This document shows positions 1-5,570 of a stretch of DNA of 7,922 nt, in pieces. The stretch spans positions 1 to 7,922 of the forward strand of contig DAOVCL010000089.1 in the NCBI GenBank assembly GCA_030670005.1, read 5' to 3'. The stretch's first letter is position 1, and every line of letters starts with the position of its first letter. The notes under the pieces were generated by a model, which saw nothing but the letters and a program-made list of their open reading frames with translations, was not told the origin of the DNA and did not search any database. Position numbers and translations under genes: made by a program. This DNA is from Candidatus Zixiibacteriota bacterium (GTDB lineage: Bacteria > SM23-81 > DAOVCL01).

Positions 1-1
1 T

Positions 2-106
2 AGGATCACCTCTTACGGCGAGAATGTGGGCACTCCAACTGCTTTCTTGGACTACCTCTCTGAGTTGGGAAATGAAGAAAAGAGAAAGAGGATGATACTG
101 TCTTAG
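2..106 (+). CDS. C-terminal end of an unidentified protein (5' end outside window)
   Basis: The frame beginning at base 2 is open from the window edge to a TAG at 104-106, giving 34 codons. The translation is protein-like: it contains the stretch NVGTPTAFLDYLSEL followed by a charged tail rich in Glu, Lys and Arg, as is common at helical C-termini. The stop lies 22 bases before the ATG of the phosphatase gene on the same strand, so the two are probably co-transcribed. No Shine-Dalgarno site or promoter is obvious in the gap. I do not recognise the family from this fragment. The other two plus frames contain stops here (TAG at 1-3 and TGA at 61-63 in one, TGA at 93-95 in the other), which favours this frame, but the piece is short. 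Confidence 0.45.
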   Translation, partial: RITSYGENVGTPTAFLDYLSELGNEEKRKRMILS

Positions 107-128
107 ATAGTGTTAACCCACCCAGAAA

Positions 129-1334
129 ATGAAAATACTCATTGCCGAAGATGATACCATCTCCCGCAAGATTTTGCAGAAAACCTTAGAGAAGTGGGGC
201 TATGAGGTCCTGACTGCGGCAGATGGGTTAGAAGCTTGGGATAAGTTTCGCTCCTCGGATGTCCGATCTGTCATCACCGATTGGATGATGCCTAACCTTG
301 ATGGCATTGAACTTTGTCGCAGGATCCGTGGTATGGATATCGCTGGCTTAACCTATATTATCCTGCTCACCGCCAAGTCGGAAAAGCAAGATCTGATCAG
401 TGGGATGAATGCCGGGGCCGACGATTTTTTGACCAAACCATTTGATAGGGATGAGCTTCAGGTAAGGGTAAAAGCAGGGGAAAGGGTGCTCACTCTCCAA
501 AACAAGTTATCCTCCACTATCCAGGAGCTTTCTGAGGCCAACCAAAGGATGAAGGCCGACCTTGATGCGGCTGCCCAGGTGCAGAGAAACCTTTTGCCCG
601 TTAGCCTACCTCAATCCCCTAAGTTTAGGGCTGCTTGGGCCTTCGAGCCCTCTCAACTTGTCGCGGGAGATATGTTCAATGTCTTTTGGCTTGATGAAGA
701 CCAGTTGGGCCTCTATGTGCTTGATGTCTCAGGCCATGGCGTCCAGGCAGCCCTGTTAGCCGTTACCCTAAACTATATGCTCAACCCTTACCTTGGTAGC
801 TTTACCCTGCTCAGAAGAAAAATCCCACAACCTCCTTACCATGAAATCATCCCTCCAGCAGAGGTGGCGCAAATGCTTAACAGTCGCCTTCCTATGAATC
901 CAAAGACCAACCAGTATTTCACTTTTCTTTATGGAATTCTGGACCTCCAAAATTATGAATTCAGGTTTGTGCAAGCAGACCATCCCAGTCCAATTGTCTC
1001 TCTTAGGGGGACTTATCCGAGAGAACTGGAAGGTGGTGGACCACCAATTGGATGGTTTGAGGAGGCGGTTTTTGCCGAGAGAACTATCTCGCTTGATCCC
1101 GGATCTCGTGTATACCTATATTCTGATGGCTTGACTGAAACCTTTAACCAAAAGAGGGAGATGTATGCCAAAGATCGCCTTATCCAACAGCTTCATTCTC
1201 ATCGCGATTCTCCCATTGAAGAGACTGTCCACGCGGGTTTAAATGATTGTCTCTCCTGGGCAGGAGAGAAGGGGCCAGCGGATGATTTAACTCTACTGGG
1301 CTTAGAAACTGGCTTGGTTTCGGATGTAAAATGA
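129..1334 (+). CDS. Response regulator fused to PP2C-type serine phosphatase (RsbU/SpoIIE family)
   Basis: 401 aa cytoplasmic protein with no signal peptide or membrane segment. Residues 1-120 form a CheY-like receiver: acidic pair D8/D9, phosphoacceptor D51 in the TDWMMPNLDG stretch, switch T81 and conserved K103 (LTKPF). Residues about 122-155 look like a helical or coiled-coil linker ending in the AQVQRNLLP motif typical of this family. Residues about 165-395 form the SpoIIE-type PP2C domain, with metal-binding Asp candidates D181 (AGDMFN), D199 (DVSGHG), D333 (YSDGLTET) and D386 (ADDLTLL). All four are present, so it should be active. Such proteins dephosphorylate a serine on an anti-anti-sigma (STAS) protein when the receiver is phosphorylated. 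The partner STAS protein and kinase are not in the window. The gene starts 22 bases after the preceding stop. The ATG has no clear Shine-Dalgarno site, but the receiver begins exactly at MKILIAEDD, which fixes the start. The family call is firm; the target is unknown. Confidence 0.95.
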   Translation: MKILIAEDDTISRKILQKTLEKWGYEVLTAADGLEAWDKFRSSDVRSVITDWMMPNLDGIELCRRIRGMDIAGLTYIILLTAKSEKQDLISGMNAGADDFLTKPFDRDELQVRVKAGERVLTLQNKLSSTIQELSEANQRMKADLDAAAQVQRNLLPVSLPQSPKFRAAWAFEPSQLVAGDMFNVFWLDEDQLGLYVLDVSGHGVQAALLAVTLNYMLNPYLGSFTLLRRKIPQPPYHEIIPPAEVAQMLNSRLPMNPKTNQYFTFLYGILDLQNYEFRFVQADHPSPIVSLRGTYPRELEGGGPPIGWFEEAVFAERTISLDPGSRVYLYSDGLTETFNQKREMYAKDRLIQQLHSHRDSPIEETVHAGLNDCLSWAGEKGPADDLTLLGLETGLVSDVK

Positions 1335-1528
1335 GAGAATCTCCTCTGCTGGTAGGGTTCCTATCCAGACAGACCCACGACACGATCCAAGAGTCCATCC
1401 TCATCTGTGGTGACAGAAGCCCTCTTCTGCCACCAGAATTTAAAACCTCCCCTTGAAGGAAGAGGTTCACTACATGGGATAGGAGAATTATAGTCGAGGT
1501 CAGAAGATCTCTCCCACAATGGGGATCT

Positions 1529-1561
1529 AACCTTCCGCGGGTTTAGAGCCTAAGGGAGGTT
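1529..1561. repeat. 33-base hairpin repeat, copy 1
   Basis: The outer arms are AACCT and AGGTT, with an inner GGGTT/GAGCC pairing around a small loop. It aligns without gaps to the 33 bases at 4185-4217, with 25 of 33 positions identical. Several of the differences keep pairing: position 6 changes C-G to T-G, and position 7 is mismatched in the other copy but paired C-G here. This copy has two internal mismatches (positions 9 and 10 against 25 and 24). Two related hairpins in separate intergenic gaps indicate a dispersed palindromic repeat family. Confidence 0.7.
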
Positions 1562-1592
1562 TGTGAGCACTGTAGGTGTCGGAAATCACAAC

Positions 1593-1622
1593 AAAAAAAT
1601 CCAGTTTAGCCATAGGCTAAAC
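1593..1622 (-). terminator. Possible intrinsic terminator, minus strand
   Basis: A perfect 8-base-pair inverted repeat lies at 1604-1622 (GTTTAGCC, 3-base loop, GGCTAAAC). Read on the minus strand it is followed after 4 bases by seven T residues (1599-1593). That is a plausible intrinsic terminator for minus-strand transcription coming from cheA, whose stop is about 600 bases upstream, although the plus-strand small gene lies between. The 4-base gap between stem and T-run and the distance lower confidence. It may instead be one more palindromic repeat. Confidence 0.35.
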
Positions 1623-1710
1623 CCTAATTCACCCCTTTGATTGTCGGATAGCCTATCATTTTCTGATCCATTCTTGCGGTCTCCTTTCTCTCAGCCTCTC
1701 TGGTATCCTC

Positions 1711-1738
1711 TTGATAAACAGCCATTTATCTATAAGAT
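1711..1738 (+). promoter_or_regulatory. Possible sigma-70-type promoter for the small gene
   Basis: TTGATA at 1711-1716 (5 of 6 to the -35 consensus) and TAAGAT at 1733-1738 (4 of 6 to the -10 consensus) are separated by 16 bases. Transcription would start near 1745, about 60 bases before the GTG start at 1807. The -10 match is modest and the region is AT-rich, so this could be chance. Confidence 0.35.
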
Positions 1739-1794
1739 GCCAGAACAAAACTCTTTTGGCTCTCTTTTTGCATTATTAAAAGTTGAACCAAGCT

Positions 1795-1802
1795 AAAGGA
1801 GG
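1795..1802 (+). promoter_or_regulatory. Strong Shine-Dalgarno site fixing a GTG start
   Basis: AAAGGAGG is a full match to the anti-Shine-Dalgarno core and lies 4 bases before GTG at 1807. An upstream in-frame TTG at 1783 would place this site inside the coding region and has no such site of its own, so GTG 1807 is preferred. Confidence 0.7.
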
Positions 1803-1806
1803 CGAA

Positions 1807-2076
1807 GTGGCACTCTCAGATGATCCCTATGGACTCAAGTTGCGGAGGATGATCTTAAACCAACATCACCAAAGATTCAAGAAACTACAAAGGGAAGGCA
1901 AGTGGGCCGAAGCCCGGCAACAATTCAATGTGACACTAAACTATGCTATGGAGTCGGCGAACTATTCTATGCAGGTGATAGAGAAGGTGAAAGAGCGGAT
2001 ACAGAAGGAGAGGATGAGCAGGGCTGCCCAAACTTCTCTGGCCAATGCCTTTTATGACTATAGGCTTAAGAAGTAA
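1807..2076 (+). CDS. Small helical basic protein of unknown function (89 aa)
   Basis: Starting at the GTG that follows a perfect Shine-Dalgarno site, the gene encodes 89 aa. I do not recognise the family. The protein is predicted by eye to be almost entirely helical, with long runs of Lys, Arg, Glu and Gln (for example FKKLQREGKWAEARQQF and IEKVKERIQKERM), no Cys, no signal peptide and no membrane segment. It is likely cytoplasmic and could form a helical hairpin or a small adaptor. The EGKWAEARQQF part looks like one tetratricopeptide-type helix pair, but there is too little for a repeat call. It stands alone on the plus strand, convergent with cheA, with a possible promoter at 1711-1738. 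The TAA stop is directly followed by a 7-base tandem repeat. The strong ribosome site and biased composition support a real gene. Confidence 0.72.
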   Translation: MALSDDPYGLKLRRMILNQHHQRFKKLQREGKWAEARQQFNVTLNYAMESANYSMQVIEKVKERIQKERMSRAAQTSLANAFYDYRLKK

Positions 2077-2104
2077 CAGTAATCAGCGGTCAGCTTTCAG
2101 CAGT
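2077..2104 (+). repeat. Heptamer tandem repeat, CAGNNNT type, locus 1
   Basis: Four consecutive 7-base units that all begin CAG and end T (for example CAGTAAT and CAGCGGT) start on the base right after the small gene's stop codon. The same unit pattern recurs at 4139-4177 (same orientation) and 4302-4329 (opposite orientation). Confidence 0.7.
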
Positions 2105-2112
2105 TAACGTGG

Positions 2113-2147
2113 AAAGGGCCCTTTTGTGGATGATAACATCCACAAAG
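2113..2147. terminator. Hairpin between convergent genes, possible terminator
   Basis: A perfect 10-base-pair stem with a 4-base loop lies at 2123-2146 (TTTGTGGATG, loop ATAA, CATCCACAAA), with one further T-G pair. It overlaps the 12-base palindrome AAAGGGCCCTTT at 2113-2124. It sits between the convergent small gene and cheA, where a terminator for either or both would be expected. Neither side has a clean U-run directly after the stem (plus side: GAGCGGGTTTCTTT), so efficiency is doubtful. Confidence 0.35.
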
Positions 2148-2161
2148 AGCGGGTTTCTTTC

Positions 2162-2192
2162 ATTCTTAATTCTTAATTCTTCATTCTTAATT
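2162..2192. repeat. Heptamer tandem repeat, ATTCTTA type
   Basis: Four 7-base units, ATTCTTA with one ATTCTTC variant, plus a partial fifth (ATT). The locus is 25 bases beyond the cheA stop in the cheA-small gene gap. It has the same 7-base period as the CAGNNNT repeats nearby but a different sequence. Confidence 0.75.
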
Positions 2193-2217
2193 GCCTTACT
2201 CTCCCCCACCACAACAC

Positions 2218-4101
2218 TTAGGTTGCCTCAATTGGGGCAGCCTTTTCCCTATCAATGGCCTTAGCCGCAGCTAAGTCCATTATCCCTCCTATGTCCAAAA
2301 TTAGAGTTACCCTACCATCCCCCATAATGGCGGCTCCAGCGATCCCCTCTGTTTGAGAGAGAAAATCACCCATTGATTTGAGGACTACTTCCTCCTGGCC
2401 AATCAGATGATCTACTATTAAGCCCAACCTCCTCTCCGCAACTCCTACTACCACTACAGAGGACCCTTTGTTAGATCTCTCGGAAGAAGAGAGAGCAAAG
2501 AGTTTATCCAGTCTGGTTAAGGGCAGAACCGCATCTCGAAGCAGGAGGACCTCCTTCCCCTTTATTGTCTTAATTTCGTTGGAGAAAACCCTTGCCGTCT
2601 CCAGAACAGCCACTGAGGGGATGGCATAGGTCTCACTGTTTACCCCAACCAGCAGTGAGGGGATAATGGCCAGGGTAAGAGGAAGCTTAATTCTGATCCT
2701 ACTCCCCTTCCCAGGCTCGGATTGTATCTCAATTATCCCATTTAGTTTCTCTATGTTGGTCTTTACCACATCCATCCCCACCCCTCTGCCGGAGACATTG
2801 GTCACTACTTTGGCCGTGCTAAATCCGGGGGCAAAGATAAAGTTCAGGATCTCGCTTCGGCTTAACATCTGAGCCTCAGCCTCAGACACAAGTCCCTTTT
2901 CAATGGCTTTATTCCTAATCTCCTCTGGATACATACCCTGCCCATCATCTCCTACCTCTACCACGATGTTATTCCCCTCCTGATAGGCCTTGAGCTCTAA
3001 GAGCCCCTCGGGGATCTTACCTGCTTTCTCCCTTTCCTCTGGGGTTTCTATTCCATAGTCCACGGCATTCCTGATCAGATGCACTAAGGGATCGCCGATC
3101 TCCTCAATGACCGATTTGTCCAGTTCTGTCTCCTCCCCCTCGATTTCCAGTTTTACCTGTTTCCCCCTCTCTCTGGAGAGGTCCCTTACCATCCTGGGGA
3201 CTCGGCTGAAGACTTTCTGGATGGGGAGCATCCTGGTTTTCATCACCGCCAATTGAAGTTCTGTGGTTAACGCATCTATCCTACTTGTGGCTCCAGCCAG
3301 GTTCTGCACTATGGGCTCCGACTCCCATCCATCTAAAAAGCCCTTGTTCAACCTTACCAACCTATTTCTCTCCAAGACGAGCTCCCCTACCAGATTCATT
3401 AAATTATCCAACCTCTCCACTTCTACCCTGATGGTCGGCTTTACCCCTAAGACCGACTTTACCTGTTCCTTTATCTTTTGTTGAGTGGGGCGAGCAGAGG
3501 GAGAGGATAGAGCTTCGGGTTGGGGCGAAGGTCTTTCAGATTCTGATTTCAGGGAAGATTCTGTGGATTTAACAGAAGTTGTGGTAGCTGCCTGCTCTGG
3601 GGGGAGCTCAGCGGCTTTAGCTGGTTGATTTCCCTTTTTGGCCTTTACTGTGGATCTGGCTCTTGTAGTGGTCTTCTTGGCTGGTTTTTCCTGGGCAGTG
3701 GCGTCTGCCCCTTCCTGGTCAATCTTCTGAAGCTTACTCCTTATCCCGGAGAGATCAATCTCGACCTCTATGTTACTTTTGATCTGCTCTAAGAGAATCT
3801 TCACATAACCCAAAGATTCAAGGAGCACATCCATTATCTCCGAGTTGACCTTGAGCTTGGCATTACGGAGTTTGTTCAACACGCTCTCCATATCGTGGGT
3901 AAGCTCCGTCATCCTGGTAAATCCCAGGAAGGATGAGGTCCCCTTGATAGTATGAGCGGATCGGAAGATCTGGTTCAGTAGCCTAAGATCCTCCGGTGAG
4001 CCCTCTAAGGTCACCAGGTCTTGATCAAGCTTTTCTATAAGCTCAGATGACTCTAAGATAAAATCCTGGATTATCTCCTTCATTTGATCATCTTCGGGCA
4101 T
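2218..4101 (-). CDS. cheA: CheA chemotaxis histidine kinase
   Basis: 627 aa from the preferred start. Residues about 1-120 are the HPt (P1) domain with phosphorylatable H50 in SAHTIKGTSSFLGF. Residues about 125-220 are a low-complexity linker rich in Ala, Lys, Ser, Thr and Pro; I see no P2 (CheY-binding) domain. P3 dimerisation starts near 225 (RLDNLMNLVGELVLERNRL). P4 ATPase has the N box with N345 (HLIRNAVDYG), D385 in VGDDGQGM and the glycine-rich GRGVGMDVV at 438-446. A CheW-like P5 domain spans about 484-615. Order is P1-P3-P4-P5 with no C-terminal receiver. It should autophosphorylate at H50 and pass phosphate to CheY, coupled to receptors through P5 and an off-window CheW. ATG 4113 is in frame four codons upstream but lacks a ribosome site, whereas ATG 4101 follows GGAGG by 5 bases. 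It is the last gene of the minus-strand operon. Confidence 0.96.
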   Translation of the reverse strand: MPEDDQMKEIIQDFILESSELIEKLDQDLVTLEGSPEDLRLLNQIFRSAHTIKGTSSFLGFTRMTELTHDMESVLNKLRNAKLKVNSEIMDVLLESLGYVKILLEQIKSNIEVEIDLSGIRSKLQKIDQEGADATAQEKPAKKTTTRARSTVKAKKGNQPAKAAELPPEQAATTTSVKSTESSLKSESERPSPQPEALSSPSARPTQQKIKEQVKSVLGVKPTIRVEVERLDNLMNLVGELVLERNRLVRLNKGFLDGWESEPIVQNLAGATSRIDALTTELQLAVMKTRMLPIQKVFSRVPRMVRDLSRERGKQVKLEIEGEETELDKSVIEEIGDPLVHLIRNAVDYGIETPEEREKAGKIPEGLLELKAYQEGNNIVVEVGDDGQGMYPEEIRNKAIEKGLVSEAEAQMLSRSEILNFIFAPGFSTAKVVTNVSGRGVGMDVVKTNIEKLNGIIEIQSEPGKGSRIRIKLPLTLAIIPSLLVGVNSETYAIPSVAVLETARVFSNEIKTIKGKEVLLLRDAVLPLTRLDKLFALSSSERSNKGSSVVVVGVAERRLGLIVDHLIGQEEVVLKSMGDFLSQTEGIAGAAIMGDGRVTLILDIGGIMDLAAAKAIDREKAAPIEAT

Positions 4102-4106
4102 ATCCT

Positions 4107-4111
4107 CCTCC
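4107..4111 (-). promoter_or_regulatory. Shine-Dalgarno site deciding the cheA start
   Basis: GGAGG on the minus strand, 5 bases before ATG 4101. It overlaps the alternative ATG at 4113, which has no purine-rich site upstream, so translation most likely begins at 4101. Confidence 0.65.
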
Positions 4112-4138
4112 ATTTAACAGTTCACGGGGATTGGCGCT

Positions 4139-4177
4139 CAGCAGTCAGGCATTTTTCAGTTGTCGGCTGTCAGGGAG
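4139..4177 (+). repeat. Heptamer repeat, CAGNNNT type, locus 2 (degenerate)
   Basis: Units CAGCAGT (4139-4145) and CAGGCAT (4146-4152), a 4-base T run, then CAGTTGT (4157-4163), a CGG variant and a CAG-starting unit up to 4177. It is in the cheY-cheA gap and in the same orientation as the locus at 2077-2104. Confidence 0.6.
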
Positions 4178-4184
4178 AGGGTTT

Positions 4185-4217
4185 AACCTCACGCAGGTTC
4201 GGAACCTGTGGGAGGTT
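4185..4217. repeat. 33-base hairpin repeat, copy 2
   Basis: Nearly perfect palindrome: outer arms AACCTC and GAGGTT, inner arms CAGGTTC and GAACCTG around one central G. Between them lie one mismatch (A against G) and a G-T pair. It matches the hairpin at 1529-1561 at 25 of 33 positions. It lies in the cheY-cheA gap, is not followed by a U-run on either strand, and so is better read as a dispersed repeat than a terminator. In a transcript crossing from cheY to cheA it would form a strong stem that could affect mRNA stability or relative expression. Confidence 0.75.
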
Positions 4218-4232
4218 TCTTCGGTGAGATTC

Positions 4233-4252
4233 GGGTCGCATAAATGCGACCC
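4233..4252. repeat. GGGTCGCAT palindrome
   Basis: A perfect inverted repeat: 9-base arms GGGTCGCAT and ATGCGACCC separated by 2 bases. It shares the GGTCGC/GCGACC core with the palindrome at 7866-7882. It is the second of three stem structures in the cheY-cheA gap. Confidence 0.65.
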
Positions 4253-4284
4253 CTACATACTCCCCCCAGGAGAGGTTCTAACAC

Positions 4285-4303
4285 ATCAGGGGTTTCCCCT
4301 GAT
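4285..4303. repeat. Perfect hairpin between cheY and cheA
   Basis: Eight-base arms ATCAGGGG and CCCCTGAT around a 3-base loop. On the minus strand it begins 21 bases after the cheY stop, a usual place for a terminator or processing stem. There is no U-run after it (minus-strand GTGTTAG follows), so read-through into cheA is expected. Confidence 0.5.
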
Positions 4304-4329
4304 CGCTGACCTCTGATTACTGATCACTG
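4302..4329 (-). repeat. Heptamer tandem repeat, CAGNNNT type, locus 3, overlapping the cheY stop
   Basis: On the minus strand four consecutive 7-base units begin CAG and end T (first unit CAGTGAT, second CAGTAAT), followed by a partial CAGG. The first unit contains the last codon (CAG) and stop (TGA) of cheY. The second unit is identical to the first unit of the locus at 2077-2104. Confidence 0.7.
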
Positions 4330-4713
4330 TGAGCTGTTACCCACTCGGCTATTTCTCCCCAAAAGGCTCTTCACCTTATAGAGGAGGAGATGGGCAGGAG
4401 CAGGTTTTAATAGATAGACATTGGCCCCGGCATCAAGCCCTTCCTTTCTCGACTCCTGGTCACCCTGGGTGGTGAGCATAATTACGGGAATGCTCCTATT
4501 CCCCTTCCTGATAGTGCGAATCAGCTCCAAGCCGTCCATCTTGGGCATATTCAGATCGGCGATAATCAAATCCACCGGATTCTGTGCCATCTTCTCCAAG
4601 GCTTCCACTCCATCAGAGGCCTCGAGGCAGTTGTAATTGTTAGGTCCCAGGGAGTATATGATGAGTTTCCTCACCGTGGCCGAGTCATCTACCACCAAGA
4701 TCGTCTTGGCCAT
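4324..4713 (-). CDS. cheY: CheY-type single-domain response regulator
   Basis: 129 aa, a lone receiver domain filling residues 3-120. The acidic pair D9/D10, phosphoacceptor D53 (IIADLNMPKMDG), switch T81 and K103 (LLKP) are all present, so it should accept phosphate from CheA H50. No output domain follows, so it acts by protein contact, probably on a flagellar switch or other motility machinery. The start is supported by minus-strand AGGTG 5 bases before the ATG, and lies 17 bases after the cheR stop. The last residues (VGNSSQ) extend past the usual receiver end and run into a heptamer repeat that provides the stop codon, so the native C-terminus may have been replaced. It could also be named a general CheY-like protein, since the output target is not visible. 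Confidence 0.93.
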   Translation of the reverse strand: MAKTILVVDDSATVRKLIIYSLGPNNYNCLEASDGVEALEKMAQNPVDLIIADLNMPKMDGLELIRTIRKGNRSIPVIMLTTQGDQESRKEGLDAGANVYLLKPAPAHLLLYKVKSLLGRNSRVGNSSQ

Positions 4714-4730
4714 CTTAGCACCTTTTTCCT

Positions 4731-5570
4731 CTACTCCTTTTTATAAACTATAGCATTAGGGAAAAGCATCAACTTAAAGGCCCGGGAGATATTGTGCAGG
4801 GATTCTAAGTGACCAATGAAGAGATACCCCCCGGGGTTCAAACTTTCATAGAACATTTCTATCACCTTCTTTTTCACCTCATCGTCGAAGTAGATGAGGA
4901 CATTCCTGCAGAAGATCACATCCATATTCCTAACCATCTTAGTCTTTGCCTCATCCAACAGGTTCATAATGCTGAATTTTACCATTACCTTAATGGAATC
5001 GCCGATGGTGTAGTCATCACCGTTTTTGGTGAAGTATTTGGATTTATAGGGATCAGGCGTGTTTCTCAGATAATATCCTTTGTATCTCCCCTTCTGGGCC
5101 TCCAGGATCATCGCCCCACTGATATCATTGGCAATGATCTCAGGCACAAATTTAAAGGCCTTGGTGGCGGAGATGTTAGCCAAGATCATCGCCAAGGTAT
5201 AGGGCTCCTGACCGTTGGAACAACCAGCACTCCATATTCTCAACTTTTGGCTTCCTGGATTATTGTTTTTAAGAATCTCGGGGACTATCTCCTTCTCGAA
5301 GGCCTGAAGCTGAGGCATATTTCTGAAGAAGCTGGTTTCATTTATGGTCACTTGATCAAATAGCTTAGAAAGCTCCTCCCTCTTCTTGGGGCTATACTTC
5401 AAAAGGTAGTAGTACTCATCAAAGGAGGTCAACTTCACCTCCTCCATCCTTTTGGAGAGCCTATTCTCCAGCAGATATTTCTTGTTATCTGTAAAATACA
5501 TCCCGCTCTCCTCGTAGATGAGGTATCGTATCTGTTTGAACTTTTCGTCGCTCAACTGAGAGGGACTCAT
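4731..5570 (-). CDS. cheR: CheR chemoreceptor glutamate methyltransferase
   Basis: 279 aa, normal length for CheR. It transfers methyl groups from S-adenosylmethionine to glutamates of chemoreceptors. The N-terminal helical domain (about 1-75) contains YLLENRLSKRM at 32-42. The methyltransferase domain has NETSFFR at 77-83, the cofactor-binding WSAGCSNGQEPYT at 113-125, D149 in IIANDIS, and DVIFCRNVLIYFD at 217-229. A C-terminal GGYLFIGHLESL follows. Two positions differ from the usual motifs: GCSNGQEP where GCSTGEEP is common, and GHLESL where GHSESL is common. No receptor-tethering or TPR extension is present. The start is an ATGA overlap with the HDOD gene, preceded by GGAGG 7 bases upstream, so it is translationally coupled. 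No receptor gene lies in the window, so its substrate is encoded elsewhere. Confidence 0.95.
   Translation of the reverse strand: MSPSQLSDEKFKQIRYLIYEESGMYFTDNKKYLLENRLSKRMEEVKLTSFDEYYYLLKYSPKKREELSKLFDQVTINETSFFRNMPQLQAFEKEIVPEILKNNNPGSQKLRIWSAGCSNGQEPYTLAMILANISATKAFKFVPEIIANDISGAMILEAQKGRYKGYYLRNTPDPYKSKYFTKNGDDYTIGDSIKVMVKFSIMNLLDEAKTKMVRNMDVIFCRNVLIYFDDEVKKKVIEMFYESLNPGGYLFIGHLESLHNISRAFKLMLFPNAIVYKKE

Larger units (their letters stand above)
1335..1710. other. Non-coding, hairpin-rich intergenic stretch
   Basis: I see no convincing gene here in any frame. Several inverted repeats sit close together: 1349-1368 (CTGGTAGG arm, 3-base loop, one bulge), 1408-1435 (GGTG and CAGAAG against CTTCTG and CACC, one A-C mismatch, 4-base loop), 1444-1467 (AACCTC against GAGGTT), 1505-1528 (AGATC against GATCT with an inner CCCA/TGGG), 1529-1561 and 1604-1622. 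None on the plus strand is followed by a U-run, so the end of the phosphatase transcript is not obvious. The block looks like accumulated small palindromic repeats rather than a single structured RNA. Confidence 0.6.

Noticed and set aside
1180..1470. Minus-strand open frame of 96 codons across the end of the phosphatase gene
   Set aside because: It lies mostly antisense to the conserved PP2C domain and crosses intergenic hairpins; no start site or protein pattern supports it.
1739..1770. Weak hairpin (GCCAGAA against TTTTGGC) followed by a pyrimidine-rich TCTCTTTTTG
   Set aside because: The stem has a wobble pair and an 8-base loop, and it overlaps the likely transcript start of the small gene, so neither terminator nor attenuator is convincing.
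1809..1814. TGGCAC hexamer in the small gene, resembling half of a sigma-54 promoter
   Set aside because: The required downstream TTGCA-type element is absent at the correct spacing, and the site is within coding sequence.
2077..2192. Possible CRISPR array from the repeated units downstream of the small gene
   Set aside because: Units are 7 bases, directly adjacent and without spacers, so they are simple tandem repeats.
4809..5363. Plus-strand open frame of 184 codons antisense to cheR
   Set aside because: CheR on the other strand has all family motifs through this stretch; the plus frame is a shadow produced by codon bias.
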